Of a stretch of DNA of 11,680 bases, positions 1-5,376 are shown one piece after another; positions within the stretch are counted from its first letter, which is position 1; the number at the start of each line of letters is the position of its first letter. The notes beneath the pieces are model-generated. The model searched no databases, had not been told where the DNA came from, and saw only the letters and a list, made by a program, of their open reading frames with translations. Origin of the DNA: Lachnospiraceae bacterium. GTDB taxonomy: Bacteria; Bacillota; Clostridia; Lachnospirales; Lachnospiraceae. The position numbers and the translations under genes were made by a program. The stretch is taken from positions 1-11,680 of the forward strand of contig JAGCSS010000133.1 of assembly GCA_017964055.1 (NCBI GenBank), written 5' to 3'.

Positions 1-139
1 AAGAGTATTCAGCAATTCCGCGGAAGGCGTTTCCTACGCGATCATATTCTGCAACCTGCTGGTTCCTTTCATTGAAAGATTTACGATGCCGAGAGCCTTC
101 GGTATCGTAAAGGCAAAGAAAGGAGGCGCGGCAAAATGA
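1..139 (+). CDS. rnfD: RnfD, ion-translocating oxidoreductase subunit D (C-terminal end only)
   Basis: This is the 3' end of a gene that begins before the window; the reading frame starts at base 2 and stops with TGA at 137-139. The 45 visible residues include the stretch EGVSYAIIFCNLLVPFIERF, which matches the last membrane helix of RnfD/NqrB-type subunits, followed by a short basic tail. RnfD is a membrane subunit of the Rnf complex that carries a covalently bound FMN; the FMN site lies upstream and is not visible. The stop overlaps the rnfG start as ATGA (136-139), which indicates translational coupling. The identity rests on the motif together with the position directly before rnfG, matching the clostridial order CDGEAB. 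Confidence 0.93.
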   Translation, partial: RVFSNSAEGVSYAIIFCNLLVPFIERFTMPRAFGIVKAKKGGAAK

Positions 140-780
140 GTGAGACAAAGCAGAAAAACACTTTGATCCATGATGCGCTGATCCTTTTTGCGATCACGCT
201 GATCGCGGCTGTTGCGCTGGGTTTTGTGTATGAGGTCACAAAGGACCCGATCGCGCAGGCGGAGGCAAAGGCACAGGTCGACGCATACAAAGCCGTATTC
301 CCGGAAATGACGGCCACCAAAGAGTTCAATGAGCCGGAATGGGCATTGGAGAATGCGAAAAAGCTGCTCGATTCCGATCCTGCATATGAGGGTGTTACAG
401 TTGATGAGATACTCATGGCCGAGGACGGATCGGGCGCACTGCTCGGATACGTGCTTACCGTTACGAGCACAAAGGGCTACGGCGGCAAGATCACGATGAC
501 GATGGGTGTCAGCCGTCACGACGGTATCCTCAAAGGTATAGAGTTCCTTACGATCTCTGAGACCCCCGGCCTCGGAATGAATGCAAAGGAAGATAAGTTC
601 AAGTCACAGTTCAAAGACGCAAAGGTCGGACAGTATTCGCTCAGCAAGCGCAACATCAGCGGTGATACCGAGATAGACGCGATCTCGAGCGCGACCATCA
701 CGACGACTGCCGTAACGAGATCCGTAAACGCCGGACTTAAGGTCGTTCGGGAACTGCTCCTGAATGTGTATAACGATTAA
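136..780 (+). CDS. rnfG: RnfG, FMN-binding subunit of the Rnf complex
   Basis: The gene encodes 214 aa, the usual size for RnfG. An N-terminal membrane anchor (about residues 14-33) is followed by an extracytoplasmic FMN-binding domain. The flavinylation motif lies near the C-terminus, D181-A-I-S-S-A-T187, and T187 is the expected threonine to which ApbE-type flavin transferases attach FMN by a phosphoester bond. The glycine often found in this motif (SGAT) is serine here. In the family, RnfG passes electrons between the other flavin and Fe-S subunits as ferredoxin is oxidised and NAD+ reduced. The ATG overlaps the rnfD stop and follows AGGAGG at 121-126. rnfE starts 34 bases downstream. No apbE gene is in the window. 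Confidence 0.96.
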   Translation: MSETKQKNTLIHDALILFAITLIAAVALGFVYEVTKDPIAQAEAKAQVDAYKAVFPEMTATKEFNEPEWALENAKKLLDSDPAYEGVTVDEILMAEDGSGALLGYVLTVTSTKGYGGKITMTMGVSRHDGILKGIEFLTISETPGLGMNAKEDKFKSQFKDAKVGQYSLSKRNISGDTEIDAISSATITTTAVTRSVNAGLKVVRELLLNVYND

Positions 781-814
781 CACACAGCATCAATTACATC
801 GTGAGGACAAACAA

Positions 815-1633
815 ATGAATAAATGTACAGAACGCCTGTATAACGGGCTTATAAAAGAAAATCCCACGCTCGTACTGATGCTGGGAATGTGTCCGACACT
901 CGCGGTAACCACCTCCGCGATCAACGGACTCGGTATGGGCCTTTCCACAACGGCCGTACTTGTAATGTCAAACCTGATGATCTCCGCTCTGAGAAAGATC
1001 ATCCCCGATAAGGTCAGGATGCCTTCGTTCATCGTTATCGTAGCGTCCTTCGTTACGATCGTGGATCTCCTGATCCAGGGATACCTGCCGGCACTCAACA
1101 AATCGCTCGGCATTTACATCCCGCTTATCGTTGTAAACTGCATCATCCTCGGACGTGCTGAGGCATATGCGAGCAAGAATCCGGTGCTTCCTTCGATATT
1201 CGACGGTATTGGCATGGGTCTCGGCTTTACCTGCGCGCTGACCATCATCGGTCTGGTGCGCGAGATACACGGCGCGGGCACAGCGTTCGGCTTTAAGATC
1301 ATGCCTGCGGCATACGAGCCCTTCTCGATATTTGTAATGGCTCCCGGAGCATTCTTCGTGCTCGCGATCCTTACCGCGATCCAGAATAAGTTAAAGCTCA
1401 GATCCGCGACCAACGGAGACGCACCCGCAGCCGCAGAGCCTCTCGCATGCGGCGGAAACTGCGCCGAGTGTGTCGGCAATGTCTGCACCGCGAACCGCGG
1501 ACTGCTCGAGCAGATAGCGGAGGAAGAGGCGGCGAAGAAGGCAGACGCGAAGGCGTCGGCAAAGAAGGCCTTCCCCGAGATCTCCGAATCTGCAGCTGCA
1601 GCGAACGGGCAGCAGGAAGGAGGCAATAAATGA
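815..1633 (+). CDS. rnfE: RnfE, membrane subunit of the Rnf complex with a Cys-rich C-terminal tail
   Basis: The gene encodes 272 aa from ATG 815, which follows GAGGA at 803-807. An in-frame start at 764 exists, but it lies inside rnfG and would add 17 unconserved residues. The membrane part (about residues 1-200) has the paired family motifs GMCPTLAV (C26) and VNCIILGRAEAYASKNP (C109). In RnfE/NqrD these cysteines help hold a [2Fe-2S] cluster in the membrane shared with RnfA. The protein is longer than the roughly 200-residue core: residues 205-272 form an Ala/Lys/Glu-rich tail with four closely spaced cysteines (C212, C216, C219, C224). By the known topology of this subunit I infer that the tail is cytoplasmic. 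The stop overlaps the rnfA start (ATGA, 1630-1633). Confidence 0.95.
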   Translation: MNKCTERLYNGLIKENPTLVLMLGMCPTLAVTTSAINGLGMGLSTTAVLVMSNLMISALRKIIPDKVRMPSFIVIVASFVTIVDLLIQGYLPALNKSLGIYIPLIVVNCIILGRAEAYASKNPVLPSIFDGIGMGLGFTCALTIIGLVREIHGAGTAFGFKIMPAAYEPFSIFVMAPGAFFVLAILTAIQNKLKLRSATNGDAPAAAEPLACGGNCAECVGNVCTANRGLLEQIAEEEAAKKADAKASAKKAFPEISESAAAANGQQEGGNK

Positions 1634-2208
1634 TCAGATCACTTATTTTACTCCTTATCGGCGCCGCGCTCGTAAATAACGTCGTACTCAGTCAGTTCCT
1701 CGGCATCTGTCCTTTCCTCGGAGTTTCGAAGAAGACCGATACGGCCGTGGGCATGGGTACCGCGGTAATCTTTGTGGTAACCGTTGCGGCTGCGGTCGCA
1801 TATCCGATCCATACTTTCATACTGGTGCCTTTAGGACTTGACTACATGGATACGCTCGTATTCATCGCGGTCATCGCGGCACTGGTACAGCTGGTAGAGA
1901 TGATCTTAAAGAAGTTCATCCCCGCGCTTTATAAAGCGCTCGGCGTATACCTTCCACTGATCACGACCAACTGCTGTGTTCTCGGCGTTGCACTTACCAA
2001 TGTCCAGGACGGCAACAATTTTGTGCAGAGCGTTGTTTACGCGCTCGGTACTTCGATCGGTTTCTGCATCTCGATAGTTCTGATGTCGGGTATCCGCGAG
2101 AAGATCGAGGAAAACGATATTCCTCACGTTCTCAAGGGCTCACCCATCCTGCTCATCACCGCAGGCCTCATGGCTATAGCGTTCTGCGGTTTTGCTGGAC
2201 TTATTTAA
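1630..2208 (+). CDS. rnfA: RnfA, membrane subunit of the Rnf complex
   Basis: The gene encodes 192 aa, the standard RnfA length, nearly all of it hydrophobic with about six membrane helices. The N-terminal segment has NNVVLSQFLGICPFLGVSKK with C27, and the mid-protein segment has TTNCCVLGVALTN with C115/C116. These correspond to the cysteines that bind the intramembrane [2Fe-2S] centre together with RnfE. RnfA and RnfE are homologous subunits of opposite membrane orientation. The start codon overlaps the rnfE stop and follows AGGAAGGAGG at 1614-1623, so coupled translation is expected. rnfB begins 13 bases after the stop. Confidence 0.96.
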   Translation: MIRSLILLLIGAALVNNVVLSQFLGICPFLGVSKKTDTAVGMGTAVIFVVTVAAAVAYPIHTFILVPLGLDYMDTLVFIAVIAALVQLVEMILKKFIPALYKALGVYLPLITTNCCVLGVALTNVQDGNNFVQSVVYALGTSIGFCISIVLMSGIREKIEENDIPHVLKGSPILLITAGLMAIAFCGFAGLI

Positions 2209-2221
2209 GGGGGGTGCGGAT

Positions 2222-3052
2222 ATGGAACTGATCAGATTTTTAGGAAATATCACGCTCCTTGATTTCAGTATGACGGGAGTTTTAAGAGCAGGCGTCGTTG
2301 TAGGCGTTACGGGTCTTATCATCGGAGTCCTGCTCGGCATAGCTGCCATCAAATTCCGCGTCGAGACCGATACGAGAGTCGAGGCTGTAAGAGAGTGCCT
2401 TCCGGGCAGCAACTGCGGCGGCTGCGGTTTCGCCGGCTGCGACGCCTGCGCGGAGGCGATAGTTAAGGGCATAGCCCCCATCAACGCATGTGCGGGCTCA
2501 CGTCAGGCCGACATTGCCGCGATCATGGGCACGGAGGCCGGAGAGCAGGTTAAAATGGTCGCATTCGTAAAATGCGCGGGAACCTGTGACAAAACGAGCG
2601 TTAAATACCGCTACCAGGGCATCGCGGACTGCAGAAAGCTCGCGCTGATCCCCGGACACGGAGAGAAGGAATGCTCCTTCGGATGCATGGGTTACGGCTC
2701 ATGCGTGAACGCATGTAAGTTTGACGCGATCCACGTGGTAAACGGCGTTGCCGTAGTAGACAAGGAAAAGTGCACCGGCTGCTCGGCCTGCACCAAGGTC
2801 TGCCCCAACAGCCTTATCGAACTCAGACCTTACAGCGCAAGTTATGCGGTTGCCTGCTCCTCAACCCTGAAAGGCAAGGACGTTAAGGCAAAATGCACGA
2901 CAGGCTGCATCGGCTGCGGTATCTGCGCGAAACAGTGCGAGGCCGGAGCAGTGACTGTTGAGAACAATATCGCTCATATCGATTATGAGAAGTGCGTAGG
3001 CTGCGGCAAGTGTGCCGAAAAATGTCCCCAGAAGATCATTCACATGGTTTAA
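2222..3052 (+). CDS. rnfB: RnfB, multi-cluster iron-sulfur subunit of the Rnf complex
   Basis: The gene encodes 276 aa. The start is ATG 2222, preceded by AAGGGGGGT (2207-2215) with good spacing; the in-frame ATG at 2192 lies within rnfA and lacks such a site. Residues 18-44 form the membrane anchor. Next comes the [4Fe-4S] Fes motif with C65, C68, C73 and C90. Four ferredoxin-like cysteine groups follow: C151/C155/C161/C165, C184/C187/C190/C194, C229/C232/C235/C239 and C258/C261/C264/C268. RnfB is the expected entry point for electrons from reduced ferredoxin on the cytoplasmic side, feeding the membrane subunits and finally RnfC and NAD+. The many ferredoxin-like groups fit the clostridial form, which is longer than the proteobacterial RsxB. 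Confidence 0.96.
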   Translation: MELIRFLGNITLLDFSMTGVLRAGVVVGVTGLIIGVLLGIAAIKFRVETDTRVEAVRECLPGSNCGGCGFAGCDACAEAIVKGIAPINACAGSRQADIAAIMGTEAGEQVKMVAFVKCAGTCDKTSVKYRYQGIADCRKLALIPGHGEKECSFGCMGYGSCVNACKFDAIHVVNGVAVVDKEKCTGCSACTKVCPNSLIELRPYSASYAVACSSTLKGKDVKAKCTTGCIGCGICAKQCEAGAVTVENNIAHIDYEKCVGCGKCAEKCPQKIIHMV

Positions 3053-3063
3053 GGCAGGAAAAT

Positions 3064-3474
3064 ATGAAAGTTGTTATTATAGACGGTCAGGGCGGCAGGC
3101 TCGGGCAGAAGCTGGCAGAGGCGATCAAAGCCTCTCCGGTGGAATGCGGGCTGTACGCCGTAGGAACAAATACGATCGCTACTTCCGCGATGCTCAAAGG
3201 CGGTGCGGATTTTGCGGCAACGGGTGAAAATGCCGTTATCGTTGCGTGCCGTGATGCCGATGTTATCGTGGGACCTATAGGTATAACCGTTGCGGACGCC
3301 CTGCTCGGCGAGATCACTCCCGAGATGGCAAAGGCGGTCGGACAGAGCCGCGCGGTCAAGCTTTTCCTGCCGGTGAGCCACTGCAACAATCAGGTGGTCG
3401 GGGTACAGAACCTCAGCCTGTCCGATATGGTGGAAGCGGCGGTCGAGAAACTTAAGGATTGCGTCAAATGCTGA
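3064..3474 (+). CDS. DUF3842 family protein of unknown function
   Basis: The gene encodes 136 aa from ATG 3064, preceded by AGGAA at 3056-3060. A longer reading from 2992 would lie inside rnfB and is not preferred. The N-terminus MKVVIIDGQGGRLGQKLAEA is a beta strand plus a glycine-rich turn, as in Rossmann-like nucleotide-binding folds. Further segments GTNTIATSAMLKGGADFAAT, GENAVIVACRDADVIVGPIG and LFLPVSHCNNQVVGVQN match what I recall of DUF3842, a small Firmicutes family with no known role. It follows rnfB by 11 bases with no terminator between, so it is very likely co-transcribed with the Rnf operon. A nucleotide-dependent or accessory role for Rnf is possible but is inference. The promoter of the downstream RNA lies inside its last codons. 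Confidence 0.85.
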   Translation: MKVVIIDGQGGRLGQKLAEAIKASPVECGLYAVGTNTIATSAMLKGGADFAATGENAVIVACRDADVIVGPIGITVADALLGEITPEMAKAVGQSRAVKLFLPVSHCNNQVVGVQNLSLSDMVEAAVEKLKDCVKC

Positions 3475-3486
3475 ATATGTTATAAT
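3459..3486 (+). promoter_or_regulatory. Predicted sigma-A promoter for the structured RNA
   Basis: The -35 is TTGCGT at 3459-3464, followed by a 16-base spacer and a perfect TATAAT at 3481-3486. The -10 is extended by TG at 3478-3479. Transcription would begin near 3493, immediately before the first hairpin. The -35 lies in the last codons of the DUF3842 gene. The close match and the position favour a real promoter; it has not been tested. Confidence 0.75.
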
Positions 3487-3492
3487 ACAACA

Positions 3493-3719
3493 GTATCATG
3501 TCTGCCGGCCGAAGCCGGTGACAACATGCGCCGAAGCGCATAGATGCGGTTATTCGCATCTGACCGTCCGGCAACGGACACAACTATCAGACAATATGTA
3601 TACCACGGAGGTATGCTTTATTCCCGACGGAATAAGAGCATATCTCCGTTTTTTTGCAAACGGAAAATACAGGGTATGTCAGAACGGCTTTAGACCGTCG
3701 GATGCGCGTGACGGTTTTT
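3493..3719 (+). ncRNA. Structured noncoding RNA or leader RNA, family unknown
   Basis: The 272-base gap between two genes is almost filled by consecutive perfect hairpins. H1 is 3505-3518 (CCGGC, loop CGAA). H2 is 3526-3541 (ATGCGC, loop CGAA). H3 is 3542-3561 (AGATGCG, loop GTTATT). H4 is 3566-3579 (GTCCG, GNRA loop GCAA). H5 is 3598-3616 (GTATACC with GGTATGC). H6 is 3618-3635 (TTATTCC, loop CGAC). H7 is 3645-3664 (TCCGTTT with AAACGGA). A short hairpin at 3684-3698 competes with the terminator at 3694-3719. An unpaired, A-rich stretch (3580-3597) separates two groups of hairpins. The region has its own promoter and terminator, so a ~227-nt transcript is expected. It is not tRNA, 6S-like (no single long bulged hairpin) or tmRNA (no tag frame or CCA end). 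A large ornate RNA such as the raiA class, or a riboswitch for the next genes, is possible; I cannot assign a family by eye. Confidence 0.75.
3694..3719 (+). terminator. Intrinsic terminator ending the structured RNA
   Basis: ACCGTC at 3694-3699 pairs perfectly with GACGGT at 3710-3715, with a 10-base loop and then TTTTT (3715-3719). A further run of seven T lies at 3726-3732. The 5' arm is also claimed by a weaker hairpin (ACGG 3684-3687 with CCGT 3695-3698). The two folds exclude each other, as in an attenuator. The terminator ends 13 bases before the ribosome binding site at 3733-3739. Confidence 0.65.
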
Positions 3720-3746
3720 AGTATATTTTTTTAAGGAGGTAGTTTT

Positions 3747-4160
3747 ATGGCGTGTTTTCTTATCTCGGGACTTGAAGCGCTGGTAGTTACCGCGGTCGAA
3801 AAGGGTGCCGAAAAAAAGGAAGAAAAGAACATGGCGGTCGATGAGGCTGTCAAGGACGAAGCCAAAGAGGAGATCAAGATCCCGCTCAGCAGAAAACTGA
3901 AATGGCTTACCTACATGCTTTGGGGAGGCGTTGTGCTGCTTGCTTTCGAGCACGTATGGCACGGCGAGGTTGTCCCGTGGTTCCCGTTCCTGACTGCGAT
4001 GTCGGATCCGGCCGATGCTGCCGAGATGTTTCATGAGATGGCCACAGTCGGGGTATGCATGGCTGCATTGATCACGCTCGTCTGGTTTGGCATGTGTAAG
4101 GCAGCAGACTCCATTATGAAGCGTTCTGCCAATGCGGATGCCCGGAGCACGCAATCATAA
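3747..4160 (+). CDS. Small membrane protein of unknown function with a His-rich motif
   Basis: The gene encodes 137 aa from ATG 3747 after AAGGAGG (3733-3739). I do not recognise a named family, although it resembles conserved hypothetical proteins I associate with Lachnospiraceae. The first 18 residues are moderately hydrophobic. Residues 18-50 are highly charged (Lys/Glu). Two membrane helices follow at about 53-70 and 100-117. After the first helix comes EHVWHGEVVPWFPF (E68, H69, H72, E74), and H96-E97 sits just before the second helix. This concentration of His and Glu at the membrane face could bind a metal or haem, but that is inference. An internal ATG at 3831 (M29) has a weaker AGGAA site and would drop the N-terminus. 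The next gene follows by 14 bases, so the two form an operon under the structured leader. Confidence 0.85.
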   Translation: MACFLISGLEALVVTAVEKGAEKKEEKNMAVDEAVKDEAKEEIKIPLSRKLKWLTYMLWGGVVLLAFEHVWHGEVVPWFPFLTAMSDPADAAEMFHEMATVGVCMAALITLVWFGMCKAADSIMKRSANADARSTQS

Positions 4161-4174
4161 GGAGGGAGTTTACA

Positions 4175-4489
4175 ATGACATTATTGATCACGGTTTTTGC
4201 TGCTGTTATCGTTACCGTTAAATGGTATAACAGAAAGGATGACAGCATGAAGCTGGGAATCCTCTGTTTCCTGTACTGGGGCGCTTCCATCATGTGGCTT
4301 GTGGACGCGATCTTTGAATACGCGGAACTGAAGGCGGAATACTTTACTCCTGCGCTTGAAGACATGCTGAATGACGCGTTTCTCGGGCTTTCTGTTGTTG
4401 CGCTCGGATTGGTTATATGGATCGTACGTCTGCTTATTACCGATCCTAAGGGTTCGGTAAGGACTGCGCTTAAGAAGCAGCAGAATTAG
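4175..4489 (+). CDS. Small three-helix membrane protein of unknown function
   Basis: The gene encodes 104 aa from ATG 4175, preceded by AAGGAGGG at 4159-4166. I do not recognise a named family. Three hydrophobic segments lie at about residues 2-16, 27-48 and 68-88, and the protein ends in a basic tail. The second helix carries an aspartate, W41-L-V-D44, followed by acidic residues (E48, E51, E55). An acidic loop (E62-D63, D67) precedes the third helix. It is translated right after the 3747-4160 gene, with a 14-base gap and a strong ribosome binding site, so the two products probably work as a pair in the membrane. A strong hairpin 10 bases after the stop closes the transcript. Confidence 0.85.
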   Translation: MTLLITVFAAVIVTVKWYNRKDDSMKLGILCFLYWGASIMWLVDAIFEYAELKAEYFTPALEDMLNDAFLGLSVVALGLVIWIVRLLITDPKGSVRTALKKQQN

Positions 4490-4498
4490 GATATATAA

Positions 4499-4522
4499 GA
4501 GCCTCTGCGAAAGCGGGGGCTC
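4499..4522. terminator. Hairpin terminator between convergent genes
   Basis: GAGCCTCTGC (4499-4508) and GCGGGGGCTC (4513-4522) form a 10-bp stem, with two G-U pairs, closed by a GAAA tetraloop. It lies between the end of the small membrane-protein operon and the end of the minus-strand methyltransferase gene, so it can serve both. The T-run is poor on both sides (ATTTGATGTT on plus, TTATATATCC on minus), so termination may be partial. Confidence 0.6.
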
Positions 4523-4530
4523 ATTTGATG

Positions 4531-5130
4531 TTAAGATCCTTTACATCCCGCCATCTGGTACATATCACCGTTTGATATGACCGCGGTGACGTCGAGATAC
4601 TTGCGGAATATCGCGGCCAGATCCTCCGCAGGCATGAGTCCGTTAGAGACCTTTGCTGCCGAACCGCTGTGATGCGCGTTGATCGCGTCGCGGCTCATGC
4701 CGTGTGCAATGCTTAAAGTACCGCCGGGTTTAAGCAGCCCGGCCAGATGCGCTACGAGCCCGTCTCCGTCAACGAAATGGGGAAAGGCGTTGTAGACAAG
4801 TATACAGTCAAAACGGGTGTCGGGACAGTATTCCGTTACATCCCCGCATATGAGTTCAAGCCTGCCCGAAGACAGCAGATCGGTAAACTTCGGGCGGGCT
4901 GTTTTTATCATCTCGGGAGAAATGTCTATGGCGGTCACATGAGCGGAACCCGCATTGAAATAGTCGGGGATCAGTACTCCCGTGCCGCATGCCACGTCCA
5001 GGACCGATACGCCTTCCCTGACGCCGGTGTTTTTGAGTATTGCCGAGATTTTTTTATCGTCGTGTATCATGCCCTCATCCCATGTGGGCGCGAGCCTGTC
5101 AAAAAAATCGATAACATCCTGTGTGTTCAT
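4531..5130 (-). CDS. Class I SAM-dependent methyltransferase, substrate unknown
   Basis: The gene encodes 199 aa. The start chosen is the ATG at 5130-5128, preceded on the minus strand by AAAGGA with 8-base spacing. Upstream in-frame starts (TTG at 5160, ATG at 5154) lack a ribosome binding site. The SAM-binding motif I is VLDVACGTGVL (residues 43-53). Motif II follows as VTAIDISPEMI, where the aspartate would hold the ribose of SAM. Later come CGDV and FDCILVYNAFPHF, the usual strand 4 region. The core is of UbiE/Methyltransf_11 type, but without substrate-specific features the target cannot be told. It is a single-gene unit, divergent from the SDR operon. Confidence 0.88.
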   Translation of the reverse strand: MNTQDVIDFFDRLAPTWDEGMIHDDKKISAILKNTGVREGVSVLDVACGTGVLIPDYFNAGSAHVTAIDISPEMIKTARPKFTDLLSSGRLELICGDVTEYCPDTRFDCILVYNAFPHFVDGDGLVAHLAGLLKPGGTLSIAHGMSRDAINAHHSGSAAKVSNGLMPAEDLAAIFRKYLDVTAVISNGDMYQMAGCKGS

Positions 5131-5195
5131 ATGCTTTGTCCTTTTGTTTATCATATGCAAAGAACTGCCGCGATCGGGCGGAGCTTTGTATATAC

Positions 5196-5224
5196 ATCTT
5201 AAGATAAAAGGGAGACACGGTCAA
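5196..5224 (-). promoter_or_regulatory. Predicted promoter of the methyltransferase gene
   Basis: On the minus strand, TTGACC (5224-5219) is followed by a 17-base spacer and TAAGAT (5201-5196). This places the start of transcription about 60 bases before the ATG at 5130. The -35 is a 5/6 match and the -10 a 4/6 match. Confidence 0.45.
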
Positions 5225-5293
5225 TCATTAACACGGACACTAGGGCGAACATCCGCATACGCGTACCGCGATTTGATGGTTTACTACAGTGAA

Positions 5294-5322
5294 TTGCGAA
5301 AAAAAGATACGGGTGTTAGAAT
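5294..5322 (+). promoter_or_regulatory. Predicted promoter of the SDR / LCP-like / YitT operon
   Basis: TTGCGA (5294-5299), a 17-base spacer and TAGAAT (5317-5322), extended by TG at 5314-5315. The layout is nearly the same as that of the structured-RNA promoter at 3459-3486. Transcription would start near 5329, about 48 bases before the SDR start codon. Confidence 0.6.
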
Positions 5323-5376
5323 ATATTCTGCGATTTTGGCTGTTTGGGGAAAGGATGTCCGGAAAGGAGTCTGCGT

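Noticed and set aside
764..814. Upstream extension of rnfE to an earlier ATG.
   Set aside because: The extension overlaps rnfG and adds residues not expected in the family; ATG 815 has a proper ribosome binding site.
1114..1626. A 170-codon open frame on the minus strand.
   Set aside because: It lies opposite the well-supported rnfE gene and is made of low-complexity Ala/Ser sequence.
3505..3635. A series of small dyads that could suggest a CRISPR array or other repeat array.
   Set aside because: The stems differ in sequence and the spacing is irregular. No unit recurs as a direct repeat with unique spacers.
3518..3721. A 67-codon open frame on the plus strand over the hairpin region.
   Set aside because: It has no ribosome binding site, spans perfect hairpins and the terminator, and its product has no protein-like pattern. 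The stem-loop structure explains the sequence better.
4747..5202. A 151-codon open frame on the plus strand.
   Set aside because: It is antisense to the methyltransferase gene, whose SAM-binding motifs are clear on the minus strand, and lacks recognisable features.
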